From NCBI GenBank assembly GCA_947501215.1, contig CANMUS010000001.1, forward strand, positions 310,001 to 374,000: 64,000 nt of DNA, read 5' to 3'. The notes under the pieces were generated by a model. That model was not told where the DNA came from. It worked only from the letters and a program-made list of their open reading frames with translations, and did no database searches. The DNA comes from an uncultured Erythrobacter sp. Lineage in GTDB: Bacteria > Pseudomonadota > Alphaproteobacteria > Sphingomonadales > Sphingomonadaceae. Below, one piece after another: positions 47,931-58,527 of this stretch; position 1 is the first letter of the stretch, and the number at the start of each line of letters is the position of its first letter. The position numbers were made by a program, and so were the translations under genes.

Positions 47931-48579
47931 GATGTTGAGAGCGGGGGGCTAAAAAGATACGAGCAGACGCCCCGCCGGCGTCATACGCGATTACCTCACT
48001 GTCTGAGACATCGAACCAAAATTCCTCCGATATGCCGCCATCCACCACCAAATCGACATACTCTCGGGAAATAGCTTCGGCGTCGTAAAGTTCGATGTTA
48101 TCGATTTTCTGGAGATAGGCTCGCGCATCATCATTTGCGGGGATATTTGTAATGAACACGCCTTGAACCGTGTATCCAGCGTCAACTTTTTTAGCGACAT
48201 CGTTGCGATTGAGTGACTGCTTGAGACGCTCATTCTTAGTCTCGTCGGCCAACTGACCAACCTTCTCGCCGCTGGTGAACTGCACGAGCGTCCCGGAGAA
48301 CTCCTTTAAATCAGTATCGCCAAGAGTCGCTGCATCACTGGTTTTTGTCTTGGCCTGAACAATAAAAATCGTTTCGGCTATGTCATCGACGTAAATCGCG
48401 TCCACGCCTTTATCATGCTTCGCATCTACCGCCGCATCATCGGCCTGGAATTCATCTAACCGTAAAAGATGCTCGAGAAACCAACGCAGGAAACGGCCCG
48501 AAAAGTCGGATGCTCGATTATCATAATATTTCAGATGAGATTTTGCGAAACTCGAATGCTTTAGATCATCAGCTTCCAT
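47908..48579 (-). CDS. AIPR protein, N-terminal restriction-nuclease-like part (frameshifted)
   Basis: A 223-residue frame from ATG 48579, with GGAGG 5 nt upstream. It matches the N-terminal region of AIPR proteins: residues about 20-80 contain RFLRWFLEHLLRLDEF, DKGVDAIYVDD and TIFIVQAKTK, an Mrr/PD-(D/E)xK-like nuclease pattern (Asp then Q-x-K). The family sequence holds to ASARIFLAP, after which the frame reads unrelated residues and stops. Removing one C from the six-C tract would join it to the C-terminal part as ...IFLAPALNIVKMSGISDG, giving about 567 residues. Confidence 0.8.
   Translation of the reverse strand: MEADDLKHSSFAKSHLKYYDNRASDFSGRFLRWFLEHLLRLDEFQADDAAVDAKHDKGVDAIYVDDIAETIFIVQAKTKTSDAATLGDTDLKEFSGTLVQFTSGEKVGQLADETKNERLKQSLNRNDVAKKVDAGYTVQGVFITNIPANDDARAYLQKIDNIELYDAEAISREYVDLVVDGGISEEFWFDVSDSEVIAYDAGGASARIFLAPRSQHRENVGDL
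47943..47948 (-). other. Six-base homopolymer at the AIPR frameshift
   Basis: The plus strand has six G residues here (six C in the mRNA sense). Upstream of it the AIPR reading is in one frame and downstream in the frame one base later. Five C would give an uninterrupted AIPR protein. This may be a true mutation, a phase-variable switch, a slippage or programmed frameshift site, or an assembly error. Confidence 0.8.
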
Positions 48580-48637
48580 TGCATCCTCCGGATGAGACAA
48601 ATCGGTTCTGCTTCAACGCGATGACAAAGGCAATGTC

Positions 48638-48655
48638 GCATTCAAAATAGAATGC
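48638..48655. repeat. GCATTC/GAATGC hairpin between AIPR and lepA
   Basis: GCATTC (48638-48643) and GAATGC (48650-48655) form a perfect 6-bp inverted repeat with an A/T centre. It lies 59 bp upstream of the AIPR start and 58 bp beyond the lepA stop, so it could be an operator or promoter element for the defence operon. No T-run supports a terminator. Confidence 0.4.
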
Positions 48656-48712
48656 CACTAAAATAGCTTGGCCTGGTCTCCCGTGCGGCCATCCTTCATA
48701 TCGAGGACAGGA

Positions 48713-50530
<1,818 letters not shown>

Positions 50531-50688
50531 CGCCCGCGCAATTAGCGACGAACCAGACCCGTGTCAGCAGCAATGCGTGTAGGAAAGTGCTTTTTGCCAG
50601 AGCCCAGGTTCACGGCGAGGATCAGTACGTTCCAAGTCTGCTTAGTTCAGGCGCTTCGTTTATCGAATGCCTAACATCCTAATGGAAA

Positions 50689-52881
50689 TCACGCCGCTTG
50701 CTGCTTCGGCGCATTCGCCGAGAGCTTGAACTGAGCGTAGGACCCGCTGGCCGCCAAGCCGCTAGCCGGAGCGTATTTGCCCGGCGGCAGGGCCTGCAGC
50801 GGCGCACCGGCAGTTGCCAGCTCGTAGGGACTCACCCGATGGCGGGTGCACAGCCCCCCTGCCCCATCGTCGACCAGTTCCTGCTCGAATTCCACACCCT
50901 GCGTGTCATCCATCGAGCGGCGCACGGTGCATACTGCGAGCTGTCCTTGCCCGAAGTCCAGCACGAACATGGTCCCGGCAGGCACATCCTCCAGGCCCTG
51001 GATCATCGCCCCGGTGCGCGAGAGATTCCGCAGCGTCACATCGTAATAATGGTCCTCGTGAATAAGGCCGATCTTGCGGAAGACCGTACGACGGGTCGCA
51101 CGTTGGGTACCCGCATCGCTGGGAGCAATAGTCCAGTCGCCGTCAGCAATGTCTTCGAGCACCTGCTCCGCCGTCAGCGCGCCCGAGTAGACGAAGCCGC
51201 AGGCATGATAGACACCAAGCTGCTTCAGTTCTTTCATCAGCTTCATCGCATGGACGCCGGAAGCAACGGTTTCCATCCCCATGGCACCTGCGAGCGCTAC
51301 GACGGCGCGGACGAGTTCGATATCGCCGAGTTCGTTGCCCATGACGGGTTCGAAGAATTCCTCGCCGATCCTGAGCGCGTTCAGCGGCGCCCGGCGAAGA
51401 TAGCTGAGCGAAGACAGGCCGCTTCCGAACTGGTCGAGCGTGAGGCGCACACCAAGCTTGAATAGCCGCGCGAGCGCTGCATCGACCTTCGAACCATCGC
51501 CCAGAAGGACCGATTCCGGCAGTCGCAACTCGAGCCGTGCAGGATCGAGATCGGTCGCCTCCAGCGCCTGCTCGACGGTGTCGACAAAGCCGCTGGTCTC
51601 GAATTGCACCGGAGAGATTTGCAAAGAAACGATCAGTGAATCCGGCCAATTCATCGCATCTTCGCAGGCCTTTCGCAGGCCCCATTCCCCGATCGGTACG
51701 ATCAGCCGGCTGCCTTCCGCCACCGGCAGGAAAGTCTCCGGCTCAACACGTCCCCGATCCTCATCGGACCAGCAGTATTGCGCTTCGAGCGCCGTGACAC
51801 GGTTGTCCACCAGCGACACGACGGGCTGGTATTCCAGCGTGAAATGGCCAGCCTCGATGGCCTCTGCCAGGTCCTCTTCCATCCGCTTGCGCAGCGTCGC
51901 TTCGTGCTCCAGATCGCCGGCATAGAAGCGGAACTGGCCGCGACCGCCATTCTTCGAGGCATAAAGCGCGAGGTCGGCTGCACGGGTCAGCTCCTCCCGT
52001 TCCACCCCGTCGTAAGGGGCGACCGCGATGCCGACCGAGCAGCCAATGGTGCAGCGGCCTTCCTCGACCGAATAGGGCTGGGAAAGGATCTGGATGATGC
52101 GCTTCGCGATCTCGCCCAATTCGCCGCGGTCGTCGAGGTCGGGAATGAGTATCTGGAATTCGTCGCCGCCAAGCCGGCCGATTTCGCCGCGGCCGGCCAC
52201 AGCCCCGCGCAGGCGGTCGGCAACCTGTTGCAGCAGCTGGTCGCCGGCGGCATGGCCGAGCGTGTCGTTCACCTGCTTGAACTTGTCGAGGTCGAGCATC
52301 ATCAGCGCTGCGGCGCGTTCGGCACTCTTGAAAGCATGCAGCGTAGAATCGATGCGCTGTTCCATGCGGTGGCGATTGGCGAGACCGGTAAGCGAGTCGT
52401 ATTTGGCGAGGCGATTGGCTTCTTCTTCCGCAACGAATTCCTCGGTCACATCGATCGCGGTACCGCGGAAGCCAAGGAAGTCGCCGGCAGCGTCGTAGAG
52501 GGGGCGGCCGCTGAGCCGCAACACTAGCTTGCCGCCGTCGGTTTCCGCCTTGACCGCCAGCCCCGAAAAGCTCTTGCGCGTGCCGAGCTTGAGGCCGAGC
52601 GAGCGTCCGTCGATCTCGCCTTCGACCGGCGAGAAAACGTGCTGCATCGGCTTGTGGACCAGCGCGGCGAAATCCTTGCCGACAGCCTCAACGATCCAGC
52701 GGCTGAGATAGGCCACATTGCCTCGGCCATCGGTAGTCCAGAAGCCATAAGCGCCGCTGTCTTCGATTTGCTCGACGACGGCAGTCTTTTCGTCGGCACT
52801 CACGCCATCGGGAGACACGCTGCTGCGCGCGCCCGAAGGCTTCTTTCCCTTGAAGAGTTCCGAGAAGGGCATCGCCCCCAT
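50689..52881 (-). CDS. PAS-GGDEF-EAL-PilZ protein with degenerate EAL domain
   Basis: A 730-residue cytoplasmic c-di-GMP protein: PAS domain (about 35-150), GGDEF domain with intact GGDEF (238-242), EAL domain (about 335-575) and C-terminal PilZ domain (RRTVFRK at 597, NLSRTG). The GGDEF domain lacks an upstream RxxD inhibitory site. In the EAL domain key residues are lost: EAL reads EAQ (366-368), the usual NVS reads QIS, and DDFG reads DQFG, so phosphodiesterase activity is doubtful and it may only bind c-di-GMP. It is a paralogue of the next gene upstream, in tandem on the same strand. Confidence 0.88.
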   Translation of the reverse strand: MGAMPFSELFKGKKPSGARSSVSPDGVSADEKTAVVEQIEDSGAYGFWTTDGRGNVAYLSRWIVEAVGKDFAALVHKPMQHVFSPVEGEIDGRSLGLKLGTRKSFSGLAVKAETDGGKLVLRLSGRPLYDAAGDFLGFRGTAIDVTEEFVAEEEANRLAKYDSLTGLANRHRMEQRIDSTLHAFKSAERAAALMMLDLDKFKQVNDTLGHAAGDQLLQQVADRLRGAVAGRGEIGRLGGDEFQILIPDLDDRGELGEIAKRIIQILSQPYSVEEGRCTIGCSVGIAVAPYDGVEREELTRAADLALYASKNGGRGQFRFYAGDLEHEATLRKRMEEDLAEAIEAGHFTLEYQPVVSLVDNRVTALEAQYCWSDEDRGRVEPETFLPVAEGSRLIVPIGEWGLRKACEDAMNWPDSLIVSLQISPVQFETSGFVDTVEQALEATDLDPARLELRLPESVLLGDGSKVDAALARLFKLGVRLTLDQFGSGLSSLSYLRRAPLNALRIGEEFFEPVMGNELGDIELVRAVVALAGAMGMETVASGVHAMKLMKELKQLGVYHACGFVYSGALTAEQVLEDIADGDWTIAPSDAGTQRATRRTVFRKIGLIHEDHYYDVTLRNLSRTGAMIQGLEDVPAGTMFVLDFGQGQLAVCTVRRSMDDTQGVEFEQELVDDGAGGLCTRHRVSPYELATAGAPLQALPPGKYAPASGLAASGSYAQFKLSANAPKQQAA

Positions 52882-52979
52882 ACTCTGCTTACCTCACGGC
52901 AATGACGTTATGAATACGAGCTAGCCGACAATGGTTATTTTTTGGCTAACACCGACCAGCCACGACTTGGTTCGAAGGG

Positions 52980-55196
52980 TTATTTCTTCCGCGATGAGGA
53001 GCTGTCGACTTGAAGGAAACTCCGGGGCCTCATGCCGCCACCCGACATCTCGAGCTTGAGCAACTCGTACGGGTCCTCGGGCAGGCTTGCCAGCGGCTTG
53101 CCGGCTGCCTCTATCTGATAGGGCGATACGCGGTGGCGGGTACAGAGCCCGTCGGCACCATCGCTGATCAGCGGAGTCTCGAATTCCACACCCTGGATAG
53201 CCCCGTCGGACCGTCTGACGTTCGCAACGGCCAGCTGACCGCCACCGAGGTTGAGAACCACCGGCGTGTCGACCGGAACCTCAAGCAGTCCTTCGATCAT
53301 GGCCCCTGTCTTCGAGAGATTGCGCAAAGTCACGTTATAGACGTGGTCGTCGTGGATCAGCTTGATCTTGCGGTAAACGGACTTGCGCTCGGCGCGATAT
53401 TTGTCCGGCCCGCGGGGCTGGAAATGGATATCTCCCTGTTCGAGCCGCTGCAGCAGCTCTTCCTGACAGATTGCCTGCGAAAAGATGAACCCCTGAATGT
53501 GGCTCGCGCCCCTTTCGGTCACGAGAGTAAGTTCGTCCTTGGTTTCGACACCTTCCGCCACCGTTTCCATCTTCAGCGACTCTGCAAGGCTCACGATCGC
53601 CCTCATGATGGCGGGATTGTTGTTACCCTTCTCCGTAGCGCCGCGCACGAAGCTCTGGTCGATCTTGATCTTGTCGAACGGCGCATGTTGGAGATAGCTC
53701 AGAGAGCTGTAACCGGTGCCGAAATCGTCCAGGGCCAGGCGCACGCCGAGCCGCTTGAGTTCTTCGAATTTTTCCTGAGTCCTTTCGGCATCGCCGACGA
53801 AAACGCTCTCCGTGATTTCCAGCTCGAGGCGGTGGGGCTCGAGCGTGGTTTCCATCAGGATCGATTTTACGAGATCCGGGAAATCGTCGCGCGCAAACTG
53901 GATGGCCGACACGTTGACCGCGACCCGCAGGTCCATCGGCCATTCCTTGGCCTGGAAGCACACGCGGCGCAGGGCCCATTCGCCCAGTTCCCTGATGAGT
54001 CCGATATCCTCCGCGACGGGAATGAAGATACCGGGCGAAATGAAGCCACGCTCTTCATGTTCCCACCGCATCAGCGCTTCGAGACATGTCAGCTTGTTGG
54101 TCTTCGATTCGACGATCGGCTGGTAATACATTTCCAGCGTATCGGCCTCGAGAGCGTCGCGCAGATCCTCTTCGATCTGACGCCGATGCTTCGCGCCGTC
54201 GGTGAAGTCGATGTGATAGAACCGGTATTGGCCGCGCCCGCCGCCTTTGGCCGCGTAAAGCGCAAGGTCGGCGGCTTTCACCAGTTCGTCGGTCTCGATC
54301 CCGTCATAGGGTGACACTGCGATACCGACAGAGGTCCCGATGACGGCGCGTGAGCCGCTGATCTGATAGGGCTGCGAGATCATCTGTATGAGCCGCTGGC
54401 CCAGTTCGCCCAGATCGCCGCGGTCGTCCATGTCGGGAATGATGATCTGGAACTCGTCGCCCCCAAGCCGTCCGATTTCGCCCCGGTTGCCGATGACCTT
54501 TTCGATGCGAGCGGCGACCTCTCTGAGCAGTTCGTCTCCGGCGGGATGGCCCAGCGTATCGTTAACCTGCTTGAAACGGTCGAGGTCCAGCATCAGCAGC
54601 GCACAACTGCGTTTGGAATTGCGGAACGCGGTGAGGATCGACGTCAGCCGCTTCGTCATCCGATGGCGGTTGGCAAGACCGGTCAGCGAATCGTATTGCG
54701 AAAGCCGCTCGGCATCCTTGGAGCTTTGGAAGGTTGCGGTGACATCCTTTGCGCTGCCCCGGTAGCCGACGAACTCCTGCTTGGCGTCGAATTGCGGCTT
54801 TCCTGCGATTTCCCACCATTGCACGCGGTTGCCGGCAATGACCTTGACGACCAGTTGCGAAATCGAATTACGGGCACCGAGCAGGAACGGCAGCGGTCGC
54901 TGGACCTGCTGGTCGAGGCTTTCGTCGGTCTCAGGCTCGAACACCTCGGTGAGCTGCTTGCCCATCAGGGAAGAGCCCTCTTCGCCGAGCTTTTCGATCG
55001 CGTTTTCGGACAGGTAGATCAGGCGGCCCTGACCATCCGTAGCCCAGAACCAGCCAAGGCCCGCATTCTCGAAGGAGTCCAGCAGCTGGACACGGCGCCG
55101 CAGATCGGCGTGGCTGATCAGTTTCAGCTCGCTTTCCGCTGCTTTTTCTTCGATCTCTTTTTTTGCCCGCGCGCCGCGCGAGAAAAAGCCAGCCAT
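52980..55196 (-). CDS. PAS-GGDEF-EAL-PilZ protein (intact cyclase and phosphodiesterase motifs)
   Basis: A 738-residue protein with the same layout as its neighbour: PAS (about 40-155), GGDEF domain with GGDEF (245-249), EAL domain with EALMRWEH (373-380), NVSAIQFA, LEITESVF, LALDDFGTGYSSL and KIDQSFV all present, then PilZ (RKSVYRK, NLSKTG). Both activities, synthesis and hydrolysis of c-di-GMP, look possible. A C-terminal tail rich in Ser ends the protein. AGGA lies 7 nt before the ATG. The two proteins share their architecture over the full length, which points to duplication. Confidence 0.9.
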   Translation of the reverse strand: MAGFFSRGARAKKEIEEKAAESELKLISHADLRRRVQLLDSFENAGLGWFWATDGQGRLIYLSENAIEKLGEEGSSLMGKQLTEVFEPETDESLDQQVQRPLPFLLGARNSISQLVVKVIAGNRVQWWEIAGKPQFDAKQEFVGYRGSAKDVTATFQSSKDAERLSQYDSLTGLANRHRMTKRLTSILTAFRNSKRSCALLMLDLDRFKQVNDTLGHPAGDELLREVAARIEKVIGNRGEIGRLGGDEFQIIIPDMDDRGDLGELGQRLIQMISQPYQISGSRAVIGTSVGIAVSPYDGIETDELVKAADLALYAAKGGGRGQYRFYHIDFTDGAKHRRQIEEDLRDALEADTLEMYYQPIVESKTNKLTCLEALMRWEHEERGFISPGIFIPVAEDIGLIRELGEWALRRVCFQAKEWPMDLRVAVNVSAIQFARDDFPDLVKSILMETTLEPHRLELEITESVFVGDAERTQEKFEELKRLGVRLALDDFGTGYSSLSYLQHAPFDKIKIDQSFVRGATEKGNNNPAIMRAIVSLAESLKMETVAEGVETKDELTLVTERGASHIQGFIFSQAICQEELLQRLEQGDIHFQPRGPDKYRAERKSVYRKIKLIHDDHVYNVTLRNLSKTGAMIEGLLEVPVDTPVVLNLGGGQLAVANVRRSDGAIQGVEFETPLISDGADGLCTRHRVSPYQIEAAGKPLASLPEDPYELLKLEMSGGGMRPRSFLQVDSSSSRKK

Positions 55197-55389
55197 CGAT
55201 TATTCCTATCCGCTCTTCGCCTGCCGGTTGCGACAGGCGCGAAATCCATGTGACTGCCCGTACTAGGACGAAATTCTTTCCAAACGGATAACCATGGAAT
55301 GCCCTCCCCCCTGCGCGGGTCGGGCAGGTGCTTGCCAGCATCGGCAAGCTTGTGCAGTGTGACTGCGCGTTTCTCGGGGGAGGACCTTG

Positions 55390-56703
55390 ATGCGGCATAT
55401 CGCGATCGTGGGCTCGGGGCCTGCGGGCTACTACACGGCGGAAGCCGCAGCGAAGAAATGGGGCGAGGAAGTCCGGGTCGACGTGTTCGACCAGTTGCCG
55501 GTACCCTACGGCCTGATCCGGACGGGCGTCGCGCCCGACCACCAGTCGATCAAGCTCGTGTCGCGGCGATACGAGAAGACGGCCTTGTCGGATAACGTCC
55601 GCTTCGTCGGCAATGTATCGGTCGGCAGCGACGTTTCGATAGCGGAACTGCAGTCTCTCTATGACGCGGTCATCCTCGCCACCGGTGCGCCGAACGATCG
55701 GCAGCTGAACCTCGACGGACACGATCTTGCGAACGTCTTCGGCAGCGCGGCGTTCGTGGGCTGGTACAATGGCCATCCGCAGTTTGCCGGCCTGGCGCCA
55801 GACCTCTCCGGTCGGCATGCCGTGGTGATAGGCATGGGCAATGTCGCGCTCGATGTCGCGCGTATCCTCTCGAAATCTGAACAAGAGTTTGCAGGCTCCG
55901 ACATCGTCGCCCATGCGCTCGATGCGCTGGCGGCGTCGAACATCGAGACCATAACGATCGTCGGCCGAAGGGGCCCGCACCAGATCATGATGACCCCCAA
56001 GGAGCTGGGCGAACTCATGCATCTCGAACGGGCGAGCCCGCAGGTCGATACGGCCGATCTGCCACCGGTGGATGACGATGCGATCCTCGAACCCGGCCTG
56101 CGCAAATCGGTGACACTCCTGCGCGACTTCGCCGCAATCCCACAGAACATTCATGGCGAAAAACCGATAGCGATCGAGTTCGACTTCTTCGCCAGCCCCA
56201 AGGCCTTTCACGGCAAAAACGGTAAGGTCGCTTCGGTCGAGGTCGAGCGGACCAGGGTCGAAGCCGGACGTGCGGTGGCAACGGGAGAAGTCTACTCCAC
56301 CCCTGCCGATCTGGTGGTGACATGCATCGGGTATCGCTCGTCGCCCATCGAGGGCGTCCCGTTCGACGAGCGGGCCGGCCGCTTCGCCAATGACGAGGGG
56401 CGGATCCTGCCCGGGCTCTATTGCGTCGGATGGGCGCGGCGCGGGCCGTCGGGCACGATCGGCACCAATCGCCCCGACGGTTATGCCGTAATCGAATTGG
56501 TCGAGGCGGACATTGGCACCGGTGATCGGAAGGCAGGCCGCGAAGGCTTCGACGAATTGGTCGAGACGCGCGGTCTCGACGTGGTGACCTTCCGGGACTG
56601 GCAGAACATCGAGCAGGCGGAAGAGGCCGCTGCCCGCGAAGGTGCACCGCGCGAGAAGTTCGTCGATGTCGCCAGCATGATCGCTGCGCGCGGGCCACTT
56701 TAG
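55390..56703 (+). CDS. Adrenodoxin reductase-type ferredoxin-NADP reductase
   Basis: A 437-residue flavoprotein of the FprA/adrenodoxin-reductase type, passing electrons between NADPH and ferredoxin. FAD motif VGSGPAGYYTAEAAAK, the diagnostic VPYGLIRTGVAPDHQSIK, and the NADP motif GMGNVALDVARIL followed by VGRRGPHQIMMTPKELGEL. GGAGG lies 6-7 nt before the ATG at 55390 (a TTG directly before it is an alternative). It could serve the KorAB complex or a P450 or ferredoxin elsewhere; no ferredoxin gene is adjacent. Confidence 0.87.
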   Translation: MRHIAIVGSGPAGYYTAEAAAKKWGEEVRVDVFDQLPVPYGLIRTGVAPDHQSIKLVSRRYEKTALSDNVRFVGNVSVGSDVSIAELQSLYDAVILATGAPNDRQLNLDGHDLANVFGSAAFVGWYNGHPQFAGLAPDLSGRHAVVIGMGNVALDVARILSKSEQEFAGSDIVAHALDALAASNIETITIVGRRGPHQIMMTPKELGELMHLERASPQVDTADLPPVDDDAILEPGLRKSVTLLRDFAAIPQNIHGEKPIAIEFDFFASPKAFHGKNGKVASVEVERTRVEAGRAVATGEVYSTPADLVVTCIGYRSSPIEGVPFDERAGRFANDEGRILPGLYCVGWARRGPSGTIGTNRPDGYAVIELVEADIGTGDRKAGREGFDELVETRGLDVVTFRDWQNIEQAEEAAAREGAPREKFVDVASMIAARGPL

Positions 56704-56793
56704 CCTGCTTGCATTCCGAACGCGGCGGTCGCATCACCCGGTGCTGCCGCAGGGTCAGAGAAGAAATACCTTTGGAGAGGAACGACACCGCCC

Positions 56794-58482
56794 ATGCCGA
56801 AGCTTGAAGACGAAGCCGCTCAATCCACCAGCGCGCTTGGCCCCCTCGTCGGGCTGACCCGCGAAGACATTTTCGGTGCCGTCGCCGTGATGCTGCGCGA
56901 AACTGCGTCGGACCCCCAGCGCCTGATGAAGCACAGCCAGGACATGGGTCAGGACATGATCAAAATCATGACCGGCAAGAGCGACCTCGCCCCGCATCCC
57001 AAGGACAAGCGGTTCCAGGACCCGGCGTGGCAGTACAATCCCTTCATGCGCGCAGGCATGCAATATTACCTCGCCGTGCAGAAGGGCGCGGCAAAGTGGG
57101 TCGAGGAGCTCGAACTGGACGAGCTGGAGAAGGACCGGGCGAGGTTCGTTTCCAACATGATCATTGACGGCATCGCCCCGACGAATACGCTCCTCGGCAA
57201 TCCCAGTGCACAAAAGATGGCGATCACCAGCGGTGGGTTGTCGCTGATCAAGGGCCTCAAGAACGCCTATGACGACATGGTCCACAACAAGGGCATGGTC
57301 AGCCAGGTGGACAAGAAGCCGTTCAAACTGGGTGAGAACGTTGCGACATCGAAAGGCTCGGTTGTCCTGCGCACCGAGATGATGGAGCTGATCCAGTACG
57401 CGCCGACGACCGACGAGGTCTACAAGATCCCGCAGCTCACCATCCCGCCGCAAATCAACAAGATGTACATTAACGATCTCTCGCCGGAGAAGTCGGTGGT
57501 GAAATACCAGCTCGAAAACGGCATCCAGACCTTCGTCATCAGCTGGAGGAACCCGTCGAAGGAACAGGGCCATTGGGACATGGCCGATTACGTCAATTCC
57601 TGCCGCGAGGCGATGGAGGCGGTCAGCAAGATTACCGGCAGCAAGAAAGTCAATGTCTCGGCCGGCTGTTCGGGCGGTCAGACCGCCTCGATGCTGGCCA
57701 GCAAGATGGCTTCGGACGAGGACGACCTGCTCGGCGCGCTGACGCTGATGGTGTGTGTGCTACACCCCAAGCAGAACGATATCGAGGCCGGCTCGCTCGT
57801 CAGCGAGAACGGCCTTGCGCTGGCCAAGCGCCGCGCTGCGAAGAAGGGCGTTATCAAGGGTGACGATCTCGCCCGCGGTTTCGCATGGCTCCGGCCCAAC
57901 GATCTCGTCTGGAACTACGTGATCAACAACTACCTGCTCGGCCAGGATCCGCCCGCATTCGATGTGCTGTTCTGGAACGCCGATGCGACCAATCTGTCGG
58001 CCAGCCTGATGGGCGACTTCCTGACCGTCTACGAAACGCTCGCCTTCACGAAACAGGGCGAGGTCGAGATGGTCGACCACAAGATCGACCTGAGCAAGGT
58101 GACCAGCGACCTGTTCATCCTCGGCGGCGTTACCGACCACATCACCCCGTGGAAGGCGACCTATCGTTCGACCCGCCTGTTCGGCTCGAAAGACGTGACA
58201 TACGTCCTCAGCCAGTCGGGCCACATGCAGGCGATCCTTAACCCGCCGGGCAATCCGAAGGCGAAGTATTTCGTCCAGAAGGACGGCAAGAAGAAGCTGC
58301 CCGAAACCGCCGACGAATGGCTGAAGGGCACGGAGGAAGTCGCCGGGAGCTGGTGGCCGTTCTGGATGGAATGGGTGCAGGCACGCGCGGGCGACACAAA
58401 AAAGGCGCCCGCAAAGCTGGGGAACAAGGACTACGAACCGCTGGACCCGGCCCCCGGTCTATACGTTATGGAAGCCTGTTGA
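56794..58482 (+). CDS. phaC: Poly(3-hydroxyalkanoate) synthase
   Basis: Polymerises 3-hydroxyacyl-CoA into storage polyester granules. The 562-residue protein has the lipase-box-like SAGCSGGQ with the active-site Cys, the Asp in GGVTDHITPW and the His in QSGHMQAILNPPGNPKAKYF, the full catalytic triad. The PhaC N-terminal domain is recognisable (DKRFQDPAWQYNPFMRAGMQYYLAVQ). Class I or a closely related group by length. The ATG follows GGAGAGGAA. A depolymerase gene follows after 45 bp. Confidence 0.94.
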   Translation: MPKLEDEAAQSTSALGPLVGLTREDIFGAVAVMLRETASDPQRLMKHSQDMGQDMIKIMTGKSDLAPHPKDKRFQDPAWQYNPFMRAGMQYYLAVQKGAAKWVEELELDELEKDRARFVSNMIIDGIAPTNTLLGNPSAQKMAITSGGLSLIKGLKNAYDDMVHNKGMVSQVDKKPFKLGENVATSKGSVVLRTEMMELIQYAPTTDEVYKIPQLTIPPQINKMYINDLSPEKSVVKYQLENGIQTFVISWRNPSKEQGHWDMADYVNSCREAMEAVSKITGSKKVNVSAGCSGGQTASMLASKMASDEDDLLGALTLMVCVLHPKQNDIEAGSLVSENGLALAKRRAAKKGVIKGDDLARGFAWLRPNDLVWNYVINNYLLGQDPPAFDVLFWNADATNLSASLMGDFLTVYETLAFTKQGEVEMVDHKIDLSKVTSDLFILGGVTDHITPWKATYRSTRLFGSKDVTYVLSQSGHMQAILNPPGNPKAKYFVQKDGKKKLPETADEWLKGTEEVAGSWWPFWMEWVQARAGDTKKAPAKLGNKDYEPLDPAPGLYVMEAC

Positions 58483-58527
58483 ATTGACGAAAGGTACCAC
58501 TGCGTGACCGCATCCAGGACCGATCCC

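Noticed and set aside
44517..48712. Prophage or integrative element
   Set aside because: Although one protein has a terminase-like HTH, there is no integrase, tRNA, att-like direct repeat or structural phage gene in or beside the zone.
52882..52979. Possible CtrA site (GTTA...TAAC) before the GGDEF-EAL gene
   Set aside because: Only six of eight positions match in either reading and the sequence is a short AT tract.
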